Positions 7,199 to 15,247 of a stretch of 18,454 bases of DNA are shown here, in pieces. Every line of letters starts with the position of its first letter. Position 1 is the first letter of the stretch. A program made the translations under genes and the position numbers. The notes beneath the pieces were generated by a model. It saw only the letters and a program-made list of their open reading frames with translations. It was not told the origin of the DNA and searched no databases. Source of the DNA: JANOGU01 sp964499865 (GTDB lineage: Bacteria; Pseudomonadota; Alphaproteobacteria; Rhodobacterales; Rhodobacteraceae); the NCBI GenBank assembly GCA_964499865.1, contig CAZCPY010000059.1, positions 1 through 18,454 of the forward strand. The letters are read 5' to 3'.

Positions 7199-7762
7199 TC
7201 ACCCCGGTTCGGCGTCATCGGCAACCGCGTCGTCGGCGCGCGTGGCGTCCGGCGCGCGCGTCTCCCGCTCGTCGCCCGCCCAGTAGGGCGCGGGGGCCGA
7301 GGGCGCTGCGGAGGCAGGCAGCGGGCGCAGCGGCAGGGGCACGTAGGCGCGTTCGTCCGGCGCATCGGCGGTCAGGTCCGCCTCGACCCGGTAGGGCGCG
7401 CCGATGAAGCCGTCGGCCGCGAAGAACACGAGCTTCCCGCCGCTGACGGCGGGCGCGGCGATCTGGCGGACATCCGGCACACCGTGGTCGCGCAGCCGGA
7501 AGGCGCCGTCCTGCCACGGTTGTCCGGCGGGCTCGGCCTCCAGCCGGGCGCGGGTCTGGCGGGCATAGGCGACCGGATCCTCGATCAGCCGGAACGCGTC
7601 CCCCGCGCCAAGGTGCAGCGCCGCCCGTGCCAGCGCCAGCGGCGTCAGGCCGGGGGCCGCCGACACGAGGTCGGGCAGGCGGTCGATGGCCATGTCGCCC
7701 AGCAGCACCACGCGCCGGTCGTCGTCATCGATGCCGAGGTCGAACTGCAACGTATCGGTCAT
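7199..7762 (-). CDS. Hypothetical protein next to the giant papain-like gene
   Basis: I do not recognise this 187-residue protein. The start complementary to 7760-7762 is chosen because GGAAGGA precedes it; the longer open frame to 7912 would overlap the upstream gene. It begins MTDTLQFDLGIDDDDRRVVL, has an Ala/Leu-rich helical stretch at about 35-55, a middle part with likely beta strands (VSGGKLVFFAADGFIGAPYR, about 110-130) and a low-complexity Pro/Ala/Asp-rich tail. There is no signal peptide or membrane segment. It starts 28 bases after the stop of the giant gene on the same strand, so the two are probably co-transcribed. A chaperone, inhibitor or accessory role for the large protein would be a guess from position only. 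Confidence 0.7.
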   Translation of the reverse strand: MTDTLQFDLGIDDDDRRVVLLGDMAIDRLPDLVSAAPGLTPLALARAALHLGAGDAFRLIEDPVAYARQTRARLEAEPAGQPWQDGAFRLRDHGVPDVRQIAAPAVSGGKLVFFAADGFIGAPYRVEADLTADAPDERAYVPLPLRPLPASAAPSAPAPYWAGDERETRAPDATRADDAVADDAEPG

Positions 7763-7790
7763 GCCCCAATCCTTCCCTTCGTCGCGCCCG

Positions 7791-10700
7791 TCACGAAATC
7801 TGCGCCCATTCCGCATCGACCCATTTGCGGTCCATCTTCGACAGCTTTCCCGGCGGATCGCTGCGCGACCACAACGCGGGTTCGCCGGTCCGCGGGTCGG
7901 GTGCGATGACAAAGAAGCTGTGGTCCAGGGTCGACCCCCAGTTGGTGTCGGCCAGCTTGAATTCCGGCACCTTCAGCCGCTTCATCATCTTGTTGAGCAG
8001 GCCCGAATCGATTCCGTCCGCGGCCCGCTTCTTGGATTGCTCGATGCGTTCGGTCTTCTGCTCCGACGTGGGCGGCGTGCCCTTTTCGGTTTCCTTCTGT
8101 TCCCAGGTCTCGGCTTCCTTGTCGGCCCGCTTCTGGTTGGCGGCCGCGGTGGCGCGCTTGACCGCCTCGGCCAGTTCGGCCGGCTTCAGCGGCAGCGCGG
8201 GCCGCTCGTCCCTCGCGCCGGTTTCCAGCAGGGCTTTGACCTCGCCGTCCTTTTCGGCCTTGATCAGGGCGGCGAGCTGGCTGTCGAACATCTCCTGCGC
8301 GCTGTCCAGCGGGATTGCGGTGTCCTTCAGCGCGGTGCCCACGTCGATCAGGTTCGTCTTGACCTTGTCCCTGATCTCCTGCTTCGAGCTGCCGCGCAGC
8401 GGGTCGAGCGAGGGGTCCGTCGGCAGGGCGTTGAAGCCGTGCATGCCGACGGTGCGGATCGTCACCATGTCGTCGCCCGAATTGCCGAGCGCGTCCATGA
8501 AATCCTCCAGCACGGTGACCGTGCGGTCGCCTTCCTTGGGCTTGGTGCCGGTCTCGGGGACCGCCGTGCTCATCTTCTTCTGGGTCAGCCCGTCGCCGTG
8601 CAGGACCTTGGTCGCCTCGTCGGTATAGCCGCCGCTGCTCCTCGCCCAGGGCTTGTACTTGTCGGTCGTGGTGGCGGTCAGGAACTCGGGGCTGTTGATA
8701 TAGGCCAGGACCTCGATGCCCTCTGCGCTGTCGCGTTCCACCCCGAGCGAGTCGAGCGCAACCTTCTCCATCGCCGACAGGTACTTGGCCTGCGAGTCGA
8801 TCACCTCGTCGTCGCTGCCGGTGGGATCGATGCCCTTGCGGATCAGCTGGTAGCGGCCCTTGTCCGAGGATCCGTCGTTGGCGTCCTTGACCTCGACCGT
8901 CGGGTCGTAGGTCACGGTGAAGGCATTGGCGATATCGCCGCGCAGATTGCGCAGCGCCCTGGTGCCCGCCTTGGTTTCGCGGTCGACCTGACGGGCGTTG
9001 AGGGGAAGATTGCGGTCGACCCCCTCAAGGCGCTTGTCGGTGAGCTTCTTGGCGATGCCGACGATGCCCTTTTCCGAACCGGAGGCGAAATTCTTCTTCT
9101 GCGTGCTGCCGTCCTTGCGCCCGGCCGAGGTCGCGACGGTGAATTCCAGGCTGCGCTGGATCGGGTCGCCGCCGTCCGGCAGGTTCGTGACGCAGGGAAC
9201 AGGGGGGCCGAAAGGCGGCGTCAGCGACCCGGTGCCGACGATTTCGGCATACATCTCCATCGTGGCCAGGGGGTCGGTTTCCGACTTGCGCAGCGTTGGT
9301 GCGGTGGCAAAGCACGACCCCACCTTGCCCTGCGCCATCGGCCGCAGCATCGCGCCGAGAACCGAAAGCTGGCCCTGTTCCTTGCCGACCGCGTCCTCGT
9401 CCTTCAGCTTCAGCGCCTTGCGGACCAGGGTTTCGGATGACGGGACACCGCTGGGGTCGGACATGTTCGCCAGCGTGTCGTTCACCGTCTGCAGGTTGCC
9501 CGGGTCCTCCAGCAGGCCGATCGTCTTGACCAGATGCTTGGTGAAGGCCGGCGTCGGCGCGCTGCTCATCGCGGGGTTGTACAGGCTGTCGCCGATGGCG
9601 TTGAAGGCTGTGTCGGTCGTCAGGTCGACCGTGCCGTCGCCGCCCATCAGACCGCGGGCAACCGCACGTCCGCGCAGGCTGACGATATCCTCGAACTTTT
9701 GCAGCGGGCCTTCCTTCAGCGGGTCGTCCAGCATGTGCCGGCCCNNNNNNNNNNCTGACGTAGTCGCCCAGACGGTCGAAGTACTTCTCGCCGGAATCGG
9801 CCCCCGACTTGAGCAGCTGAAGCGCGTAGTTGCCGCTTTTGGCGGGATCGAGCCAGCCGCCCTTGCCCGTGGGCGCAAACCCCGTGTCCTTGAGGTCGAG
9901 GACCATGCCGATCTTGCCCGGGATCTCCTCGCGGAACTCGGACTTTTCCATGTAGTCGAGCAGCTCGCCCGTCACCTTTGCATCGCGCGCGATGCCGTTG
10001 ATGATGTCGACCTTCGACTGGTCGGAATAGGGGCGCGGCGCATCGGGAGAGAGGGCGCCGTAGGACAGCTGCTCCTCCAGCAGCTTCTTGCCGCGCAGCG
10101 CGTTCTCGCGCTCGGTCCGGGCCGTCTGCTCCCTCTGGGCGGAACGGTAGTTCTCGGTGGCGACCCTGACGCGGTCCGCCTTGTCGCCGCCTTCGGGCAG
10201 GCCCCGGGCCGTGCGCAGGTCGCGCATGCGCTGCAGGACAGTCTGGTAGGCCGCCCTGCTTTCGCGCTCGGCCTCCTCGATCAGCGCGGGCGTGCTGTCG
10301 ATGTCGCCCAGGATGCGGTCGAACTTCTCCATCGCGGTCTGCGCCGCGCCCCCGGCCACGGGATCAAGCTGCAACAGCCTGGCAATCCCGGGATAGCGCG
10401 GCGGCGGCGGCGGCGGCGGCGGGTTGTCCGTGACCTCGACCTTCGGCGGCGGCGGCGGCGGGTTGTCCGTGACCTCGACCTTCGGCGGCGGCGGGTTGTC
10501 CGTGACCTCGACCTTCGGCGGCGGGGGCGGCGGCGGGTTGTCCGTGACCTCGACCTTCGGCGGCGGCGGGACGGGGTTCAGCTGGACATTCGGCGTCTCG
10601 ACCTTCGGCGGAAGGATGATCTCGATCTCTTCCTCGTCGTCGTCATCGCCCGGCTTATTCTTGCGGCTCAGCTTCTTCAAGAGCTTCTTGCCGAGGTTCT

Positions 10701-11682
10701 TCAGACTCTTGAACAGGCCGGCCTGATCCCCGGGGCCCGAAAAGCTGTCGCCGTCGCCCGTTCCCGTATCGCCGCCCGAAGGTCCGTCCCCCTGCCCCGC
10801 CCTTTGGATCAGCGTCTCGAAGGCGTTCAGGACGGTGCCCGCGCGGCCGGGATCGCGGTCGATCTCGGTGCCGAACAGCACCATGATCTTCTGCACCCGG
10901 TCAGCGAAACCGGCATCGGCGCGGCCGGCCACCGCTTCGGCGGCGTCCAGCAGGCCGGAAAATCGGTCGAGCAGCGCCTCGCGCGCCTCCTCGCGCGCCG
11001 CGTCGGCCTCCTCGCCCTCGGCTTCGCCCCCCTCGGCTTCGCTCTCGCCCTGCCCCGGCGGCTGCGACATCCGCAGCTCGACCGCATCGACCAGCCGCTG
11101 CGCCCGCTCCATCCCGCCTGCGGCCATCTGGCCTGCCGCCTCCTGCAGGGCCCGCCCCAGCGCCGCGGCGCCCCCGTCGCCGCGCGCCAGCGCCTCGCGC
11201 ACGCGGGGGGCAAGCTGCTTCAGGCGTTCGGTCAGCGCCAGCTTCAGGCCGCCGTCATCGCCGTCCGCGGGCGGCGTCCCGGTTTCCGCGGTCTGGTCCT
11301 TCGGGTCTTCGGGTTCCGGGTCGCCATCGTCGATCCGGCTGCCGTCGGGCAGCACGAAGACGAAGTTGGCCATGACCCCCAGGTCCTTTGCGCAGCGGCG
11401 CGCAAGCTTGGGCAGGTTGGCGGGGGGCGCCTCGTCCTCGACCATCATCTCGAAGACCTTGCCCACGGTGTTGAGCAGGCCCGAGGCGGATACCGCGGCC
11501 AATCCCCCGCGGCCGCGTGCGACCGGGATCAGCGCCTTGGGCGACTTGGTGGCATGGGTTTCCAGCACCACCCCGTCGCGGGTCTTCATCAGGACAAAGC
11601 TGAGCGACCGCTTGCGACCGTCGCGGAGGTGGCCTTCAAGCTCCTCGGCGGTCATGCCGGTGGCGCCGTCGTCCTTGGCCAT
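7791..11682 (-). CDS. Giant multidomain protein with papain-like cysteine peptidase motifs, interrupted by a scaffold gap
   Basis: 642 residues are visible before the N run and 650 after it. The two parts are in different frames only because the gap is written as 10 N; a true gap divisible by 3 would join them. The start complementary to 11680-11682 (MAKDDG) has AGGGGG 6 bases upstream. Regions in order: a folded N-terminal domain (about 1-115), acidic and Ala/Glu-rich helices (about 150-300), a Lys-rich then Asp-rich stretch (about 325-352), a linker with four PPKVEVTDN repeats (about 370-428), helical coils to the gap, then the C-terminal part. In the latter MAQGKVGSCFATAP places Gln138 and Cys144 (counted after the gap) exactly as papain Gln19 and Cys25. 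ADTNWGSTLDHSFFVI near the end supplies a candidate catalytic His, 43 residues from the C-terminus. I see no signal peptide. Function is unknown; a peptidase is inferred. Confidence 0.8.
9745..9754. other. Assembly gap (10 N)
   Basis: Ten N inside the giant gene. The reading frames on both sides fit a single gene only if the true missing length is a multiple of three, so 10 is a placeholder. The apparent frameshift should not be read as a pseudogene. Confidence 0.95.
10400..10566 (-). repeat. In-frame repeats coding a Pro-rich linker (PPKVEVTDN units)
   Basis: Four copies of a nearly identical DNA unit, recognisable on the plus strand by GGGTTGTCCGTGACCTCGAC, start near 10421, 10460, 10493 and 10535. 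They are separated by variable runs of GGC that code for proline on the minus strand. Spacings of 39, 33 and 42 bases keep the frame. A degenerate fifth unit (PPKVETPNVQLN) lies at about 10570-10610. The repeats code PPKVEVTDN with 4 to 8 prolines between units. Confidence 0.9.
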
Positions 11683-11775
11683 CATCTGCCCCCTGATCGA
11701 AATGCGGCGAAAGCGTAACCGCAAGGGGCCGGGTGCGGCAACACATTCCGTGCCGGACGCCCCCGCGGTCCGCCG

Positions 11776-12879
11776 TCACAGGCCGTTCCGCAGCGTCTCC
11801 AGCACCGCCGCGGGGGGCACGTCCTCGGCCACGAAGGCCGCGCCGATGTCGCGGGCCAGGATGAAGCGCAGGCGGCCGTCGCGCACCTTCTTGTCCTGTC
11901 CCATCAGCGCCAGCAGCGCCTCGGGCGGGGGCAGGTCGCCCGGGATGTCCGCAAGTCCCGCCTTCAGCCCCAGCGCCCGCAGATGCGCCCTGACGCGGCC
12001 GGGCGCCTCCTGCGCGCAAAGCCCCAGCCGGGCGGACAGCTCGAAGGCCAGCGCGCAGCCGATCGCCACGCCCTCGCCATGCAGCAGCCGCGCCGAATAG
12101 CCGGTCGCGGCCTCGAGCGCGTGGCAGAAGGTGTGGCCCAGGTTCAGGAGCGCGCGCTCGCCCTCCTCGGTCTCGTCCCGCGCGACGATCCCCGCCTTCA
12201 TCGCGACCGACCGCGCCACCGCGGCCTGCACCGCCGCGGGTTCGCCCGCCAGCAGGGCCGCGCCCTGCCCGGCCTCCAGCGCCTCGAAGAACCCCGCGTC
12301 GCCGAGAAGCCCGTATTTCACCACCTCGCCATAGCCCGCCCGCATCTCGCGGCCCGGCAGGGTCGCAAGCGCGGCGGTGTCGGCCAGCACCAGGCTGGGC
12401 TGGTGGAAGGCGCCGACTAGGTTCTTGCCCTGCGCGGTGTTGATCCCGGTCTTGCCGCCGACCGAACTGTCGACCTGCGCCAGCAGCGACGTGGGCAACT
12501 GCACGAAGCGCACGCCGCGGCGCAGGATGGCCGCGGCGAACCCCGCAAGGTCGCCGATCACCCCGCCGCCCAGGGCCAGCACCAGGTCGCGCCGCTCGAC
12601 CCTTTCGGACAGCAGCCATTCCGTGGCATGCGCCAGATGCGCCCAGCCCTTGGTGCCCTCGCCCGCGGGCAGGGCCAGCGCGCTGACGGCGATCCCCCCG
12701 GCCTCCAGCCCGGCCCGCAGCGCCGGCAGGTGCAGGGCGGCGACCGTCGTGTCGGTGATGACCGCCACGCGCGGCCGCGCCAGCAGCGGCGCCAGATGCG
12801 CCGCCGCCCCCGGGATCAGCCCCGGCCCGATGCGCACCGCGTAGGACCGCGCGCCCAGGTCGACCGGAACCACCGTCAT
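11776..12879 (-). CDS. aroB: 3-dehydroquinate synthase
   Basis: This 367-residue enzyme catalyses the second step of the shikimate pathway, converting DAHP to 3-dehydroquinate with NAD and a divalent metal. Family motifs are all present: GGGVIGDLAGFAAA at 104-117 (NAD-binding region), PTSLLAQVDSSVGGKTGIN at 129-147, and KNLVGAFHQP at 152-161. The expected metal ligands are Glu185 (GYGEVVKYG), His249 (NLGHTFCHALE) and His267 (LLHGEGVAIG). The ATG overlaps the aroK stop by 4 bases (ATGA), so translation is coupled in the classical aroK-aroB order. The giant gene starts 93 bases downstream on the same strand and could be read through. Confidence 0.98.
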   Translation of the reverse strand: MTVVPVDLGARSYAVRIGPGLIPGAAAHLAPLLARPRVAVITDTTVAALHLPALRAGLEAGGIAVSALALPAGEGTKGWAHLAHATEWLLSERVERRDLVLALGGGVIGDLAGFAAAILRRGVRFVQLPTSLLAQVDSSVGGKTGINTAQGKNLVGAFHQPSLVLADTAALATLPGREMRAGYGEVVKYGLLGDAGFFEALEAGQGAALLAGEPAAVQAAVARSVAMKAGIVARDETEEGERALLNLGHTFCHALEAATGYSARLLHGEGVAIGCALAFELSARLGLCAQEAPGRVRAHLRALGLKAGLADIPGDLPPPEALLALMGQDKKVRDGRLRFILARDIGAAFVAEDVPPAAVLETLRNGL

Positions 12880-13421
12880 GCCGCAGGCCCCAGCACGTCG
12901 GGCCGCGTCATCAGCGCGGCCTCGACCCGGCGGGCCATGGCATCGACCGACAGGCCTTCCTCGGCATCGACCGCGAGGTCGGCCAGCGCATAGACCGGCG
13001 CGCGCACCGCCTGCAGGTCGCGCAACGTCTCGCGCGGGCTGGCGGTGCGCAAGAGCGGCCGCGTGGTCTTGTGGCGCACCCGGTTCCACAGCAGGTCGAG
13101 GTCGGCACGCAGCCAGACCGCCACCCCGCGCGCCGCGATCATGCTCCGGTTGCCCTCGGCCATGAAGGCGCCGCCGCCGGTGGACAGCACGCAAGGCGCG
13201 CCCGACAGAAGCCGCGCCAGCACCTCGGTCTCGCGCGCCCGGAAAAAGGTTTCGCCGTCGCGGGCGAAGATCTCGGCGATGGAGCGGTTGGCGGCGCGCA
13301 CGATCTCGTCATCCGAATCGAGGAAAGGCACCGCCAGAAGCCGCGCAAGCTGTGTGCCCACGGCCGTCTTGCCCGCCCCCATCATGCCCACCAGGGCCAC
13401 CGTTTTCTTCAGCCTGGCCAA
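12876..13421 (-). CDS. aroK: Shikimate kinase
   Basis: This 181-residue enzyme phosphorylates shikimate at O3 using ATP. The Walker A motif GMMGAGKT is at 12-19, the DSDD segment at 35-38 binds Mg and shikimate, FFRARE at 59-64 and GGG at 82-84 form the shikimate site, and RPLL at 121-124 is the lid arginine region. The best start is TTG at 13421, since no in-frame ATG lies ahead of the Walker motif. An ATG 5 bases upstream (complement of 13424-13426) is out of frame and opens only a five-codon frame that ends at a TGA inside aroK. It is co-translated with aroB and divergent from the gene at 13597. Confidence 0.96.
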   Translation of the reverse strand: MARLKKTVALVGMMGAGKTAVGTQLARLLAVPFLDSDDEIVRAANRSIAEIFARDGETFFRARETEVLARLLSGAPCVLSTGGGAFMAEGNRSMIAARGVAVWLRADLDLLWNRVRHKTTRPLLRTASPRETLRDLQAVRAPVYALADLAVDAEEGLSVDAMARRVEAALMTRPDVLGPAA

Positions 13422-13466
13422 TGCATTGCCGCCCGATTGCCTGCCCCCGCCGCAGCCCCCGGCAGG

Positions 13467-13487
13467 GCACGCCCTTGCCGGGCGTGC
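13467..13487. promoter_or_regulatory. Hairpin in the aroK leader
   Basis: GCACGCCC and GGGCGTGC form a perfect 8-base-pair inverted repeat around a 5-base loop, 45 bases upstream of the aroK start on the minus strand. It may be an operator or a leader structure; no further evidence is visible. Confidence 0.35.
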
Positions 13488-13507
13488 GCAGTGTGCGATT
13501 GAATGGC

Positions 13508-13536
13508 GTGAAGTCGCCGCGAACGCCAGCTATATT
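13508..13536 (+). promoter_or_regulatory. Candidate promoter of the 13597-16167 gene set
   Basis: TATATT at 13531-13536 is a good -10 element in very GC-rich surroundings, and GTGAAG at 13508-13513 is a weak -35 with 17-base spacing. The predicted start point is about 50 bases before the first ATG. Confidence 0.5.
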
Positions 13537-13596
13537 CACCGGGCAAGGCCGCCGTCAGGCGCCCGGGCCAAGAATCGCAGGCAGGAGGCAGGGGTC

Positions 13597-13731
13597 ATGG
13601 GGCGCATCCTTAAGGTGCTGGTGGTGCTGGCGTTGGCAGGGTTCCTGGGGCTGGTCGCCTATGCCTACCTCGGGCTGCAGGCACCCGCGCCCGCGCCGGT
13701 GACCAAGCCGGTCGTGCTGGATGGCAACTGA
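13597..13731 (+). CDS. Small single-pass membrane protein (44 residues)
   Basis: A short frame with an excellent ribosome site (AGGAGG about 8 bases before the ATG) codes for MGRILKVLVVLALAGFLGLV, then AYAYLGLQ and a Pro/Ala-rich tail ending VVLDGN. Residues 4-29 form one membrane helix or uncleaved signal anchor; the tail is probably periplasmic. Its stop lies inside the start of the next gene (11-base overlap), which supports that it is translated and coupled. No function is known to me. Confidence 0.8.
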   Translation: MGRILKVLVVLALAGFLGLVAYAYLGLQAPAPAPVTKPVVLDGN

Positions 13732-15247
13732 CCTGCGCGCAGCCCTGGTCCTTGCCCTGCTCGCCGTTCCCGCGGCGGCCGAGGAGCCGCTGTCGGCCAT
13801 CGACTGGCTGTCGCAGTCGGTCGCCACCCCCGCCGCCGTTCCCCCGACCGAGGCGCCCACGGCCCACCCCGGCGGTGCCCTGCCCGTGCAGGTGACGGTC
13901 TCGGTGCTGGGCGGGGTGGATGCCGATGCCGCGGGGCTGCTGCCGACATCGGTCACCGGCCTGCCCAGGGACCTGTGGGGCCTGGGCCGGACGGAAGAGA
14001 TCGCGCGCCTGATCGCGGTGGAACGCACCGACGCCCTGCCCGCCTTGCGGTCACTCATGACCAAGCTGCTGCTGGCCGAGGCGACGCCGCCGGCGGATGG
14101 CGGCGGGCGGGGCTTCCTGCTGCTGGCGCGGGTCGACAAGCTTCTGGCGATGGGGGCGCTGGACCAGGCGCAGGCCCTGCTGGACGCGGCAGGCAAGGAC
14201 AATGCCGAAACCTTCCGCCGCGCCTTCGACATCGCCATGCTGACCGGCACCGAAGACGGCGCCTGCGACCGGATGCGCGACGCCCCCGACCTTGCCCCCA
14301 CCTTCCCCGCCCGCATCTTCTGCCTCGCCCGCTCCGGCGACTGGAACGCCGCCGCGCTGTCGCTGCGCACGGGCCAGGCGCTTGGCCAGATCACCGCCGA
14401 GGAGGACGCGCTCTTGTCCCGCTTCCTCGACCCCGACCTCTACGAGGGCGAGCCCGTGTCCGCGCCCCGGCCGATGACGCCGCTGGTCTGGCGCCTGCTC
14501 GAGGCGATCGGCGAGGCGCCCGGCACCGCCGCCCTGCCGCTGGCCTTCGCGCACGCCGACCTGCGCGAGGCCAACGGCTGGAAGGCGCGGCTCGAGGCGG
14601 CCGAGCGGCTGGCGCGTGCCGGGGCGGTCGAGCCCAACCTGCTTCTGGGCCTCTACACCGAACGCGAGCCTTCCGCCTCGGGCGGGGTCTGGGACCGGAC
14701 CGAAGCCTTCCAGCGCTTCGAGGCGGCGCTGTCGGCGCGCGATCCGCTGGCGGTGGCCGCCCGGCTGGCGCCGGTCTGGGACCGGATGGTCGAGGCCGAG
14801 CTCGAGGTGCCTTTCGCGACGCTGTTCGCGGCCGAACTCAGGCGCCTGACCCTGCCGCCAGACGCTGCGGACCTTGCCTTCCGCATCGCGCTTCTGGGCC
14901 CCGACTACGAGGCCGCCGCCGTCGCGCGCCGCGCCGCCGACGAGACCGAGGCCTTCCTGATCGGGCTCGCGCGCGGCGACCTGCGGGGCGTGCCGCCGCA
15001 GGACAACCTGTCGCGCGCGATCGCCCCCGCCTTCACCGCGCCGGTGGTGCCCGAGGACCTGACCCGCCTGATCGACGAGGGCCGTCTGGGCGAGGCGGTG
15101 CTGATGGCCATCGACCGCATCGGACAGGGCGTGCAGGGCGACCTGCGGGGGGTGACCGAGGGGCTGTCCTTCCTGCGGTCGGTCGGGCTCGAGGACGCCG
15201 CGCGCCGCACCGCGCTGGAGCTGATGCTGCTGGAACGCCGCGGATGA
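13721..15247 (+). CDS. Periplasmic conserved hypothetical protein
   Basis: This 508-residue protein starts with a typical Sec signal peptide (MATDLRAALVLALLAVPAAA, cleavage likely after Ala20 before EEP). The mature part is rich in Ala, Leu, Arg and acidic residues with helix-pair patterns, for example LLLARVDKLLAMGALDQAQA and later WKARLEAAERLARAGA. This suggests an alpha-solenoid or TPR/SEL1-like helical array, though I see no canonical repeat. No catalytic motif is evident. It overlaps the 44-residue gene upstream by 11 bases and xerD downstream by 4 bases, so the three are one translational unit. A cell-envelope role is inference only. Confidence 0.85.
   Translation: MATDLRAALVLALLAVPAAAEEPLSAIDWLSQSVATPAAVPPTEAPTAHPGGALPVQVTVSVLGGVDADAAGLLPTSVTGLPRDLWGLGRTEEIARLIAVERTDALPALRSLMTKLLLAEATPPADGGGRGFLLLARVDKLLAMGALDQAQALLDAAGKDNAETFRRAFDIAMLTGTEDGACDRMRDAPDLAPTFPARIFCLARSGDWNAAALSLRTGQALGQITAEEDALLSRFLDPDLYEGEPVSAPRPMTPLVWRLLEAIGEAPGTAALPLAFAHADLREANGWKARLEAAERLARAGAVEPNLLLGLYTEREPSASGGVWDRTEAFQRFEAALSARDPLAVAARLAPVWDRMVEAELEVPFATLFAAELRRLTLPPDAADLAFRIALLGPDYEAAAVARRAADETEAFLIGLARGDLRGVPPQDNLSRAIAPAFTAPVVPEDLTRLIDEGRLGEAVLMAIDRIGQGVQGDLRGVTEGLSFLRSVGLEDAARRTALELMLLERRG

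Noticed and set aside
10400..10566. Spaced repeats that might suggest a CRISPR array
   Set aside because: Units are in frame, code a Pro-rich linker, and the spacers are GGC runs of variable length, not unique sequences.
7791..11682. Pseudogene by frameshift
   Set aside because: The frame change falls exactly on the N run; both halves are otherwise open with sensible composition.
8998..11718. A 906-codon open frame on the plus strand, and a 584-codon one at 7686-9440
   Set aside because: Both lie opposite the giant minus-strand gene, cross or abut the N gap, and read as Arg/Gly/Ala/His-rich low-complexity sequence. They are typical antisense shadows in GC-rich DNA.
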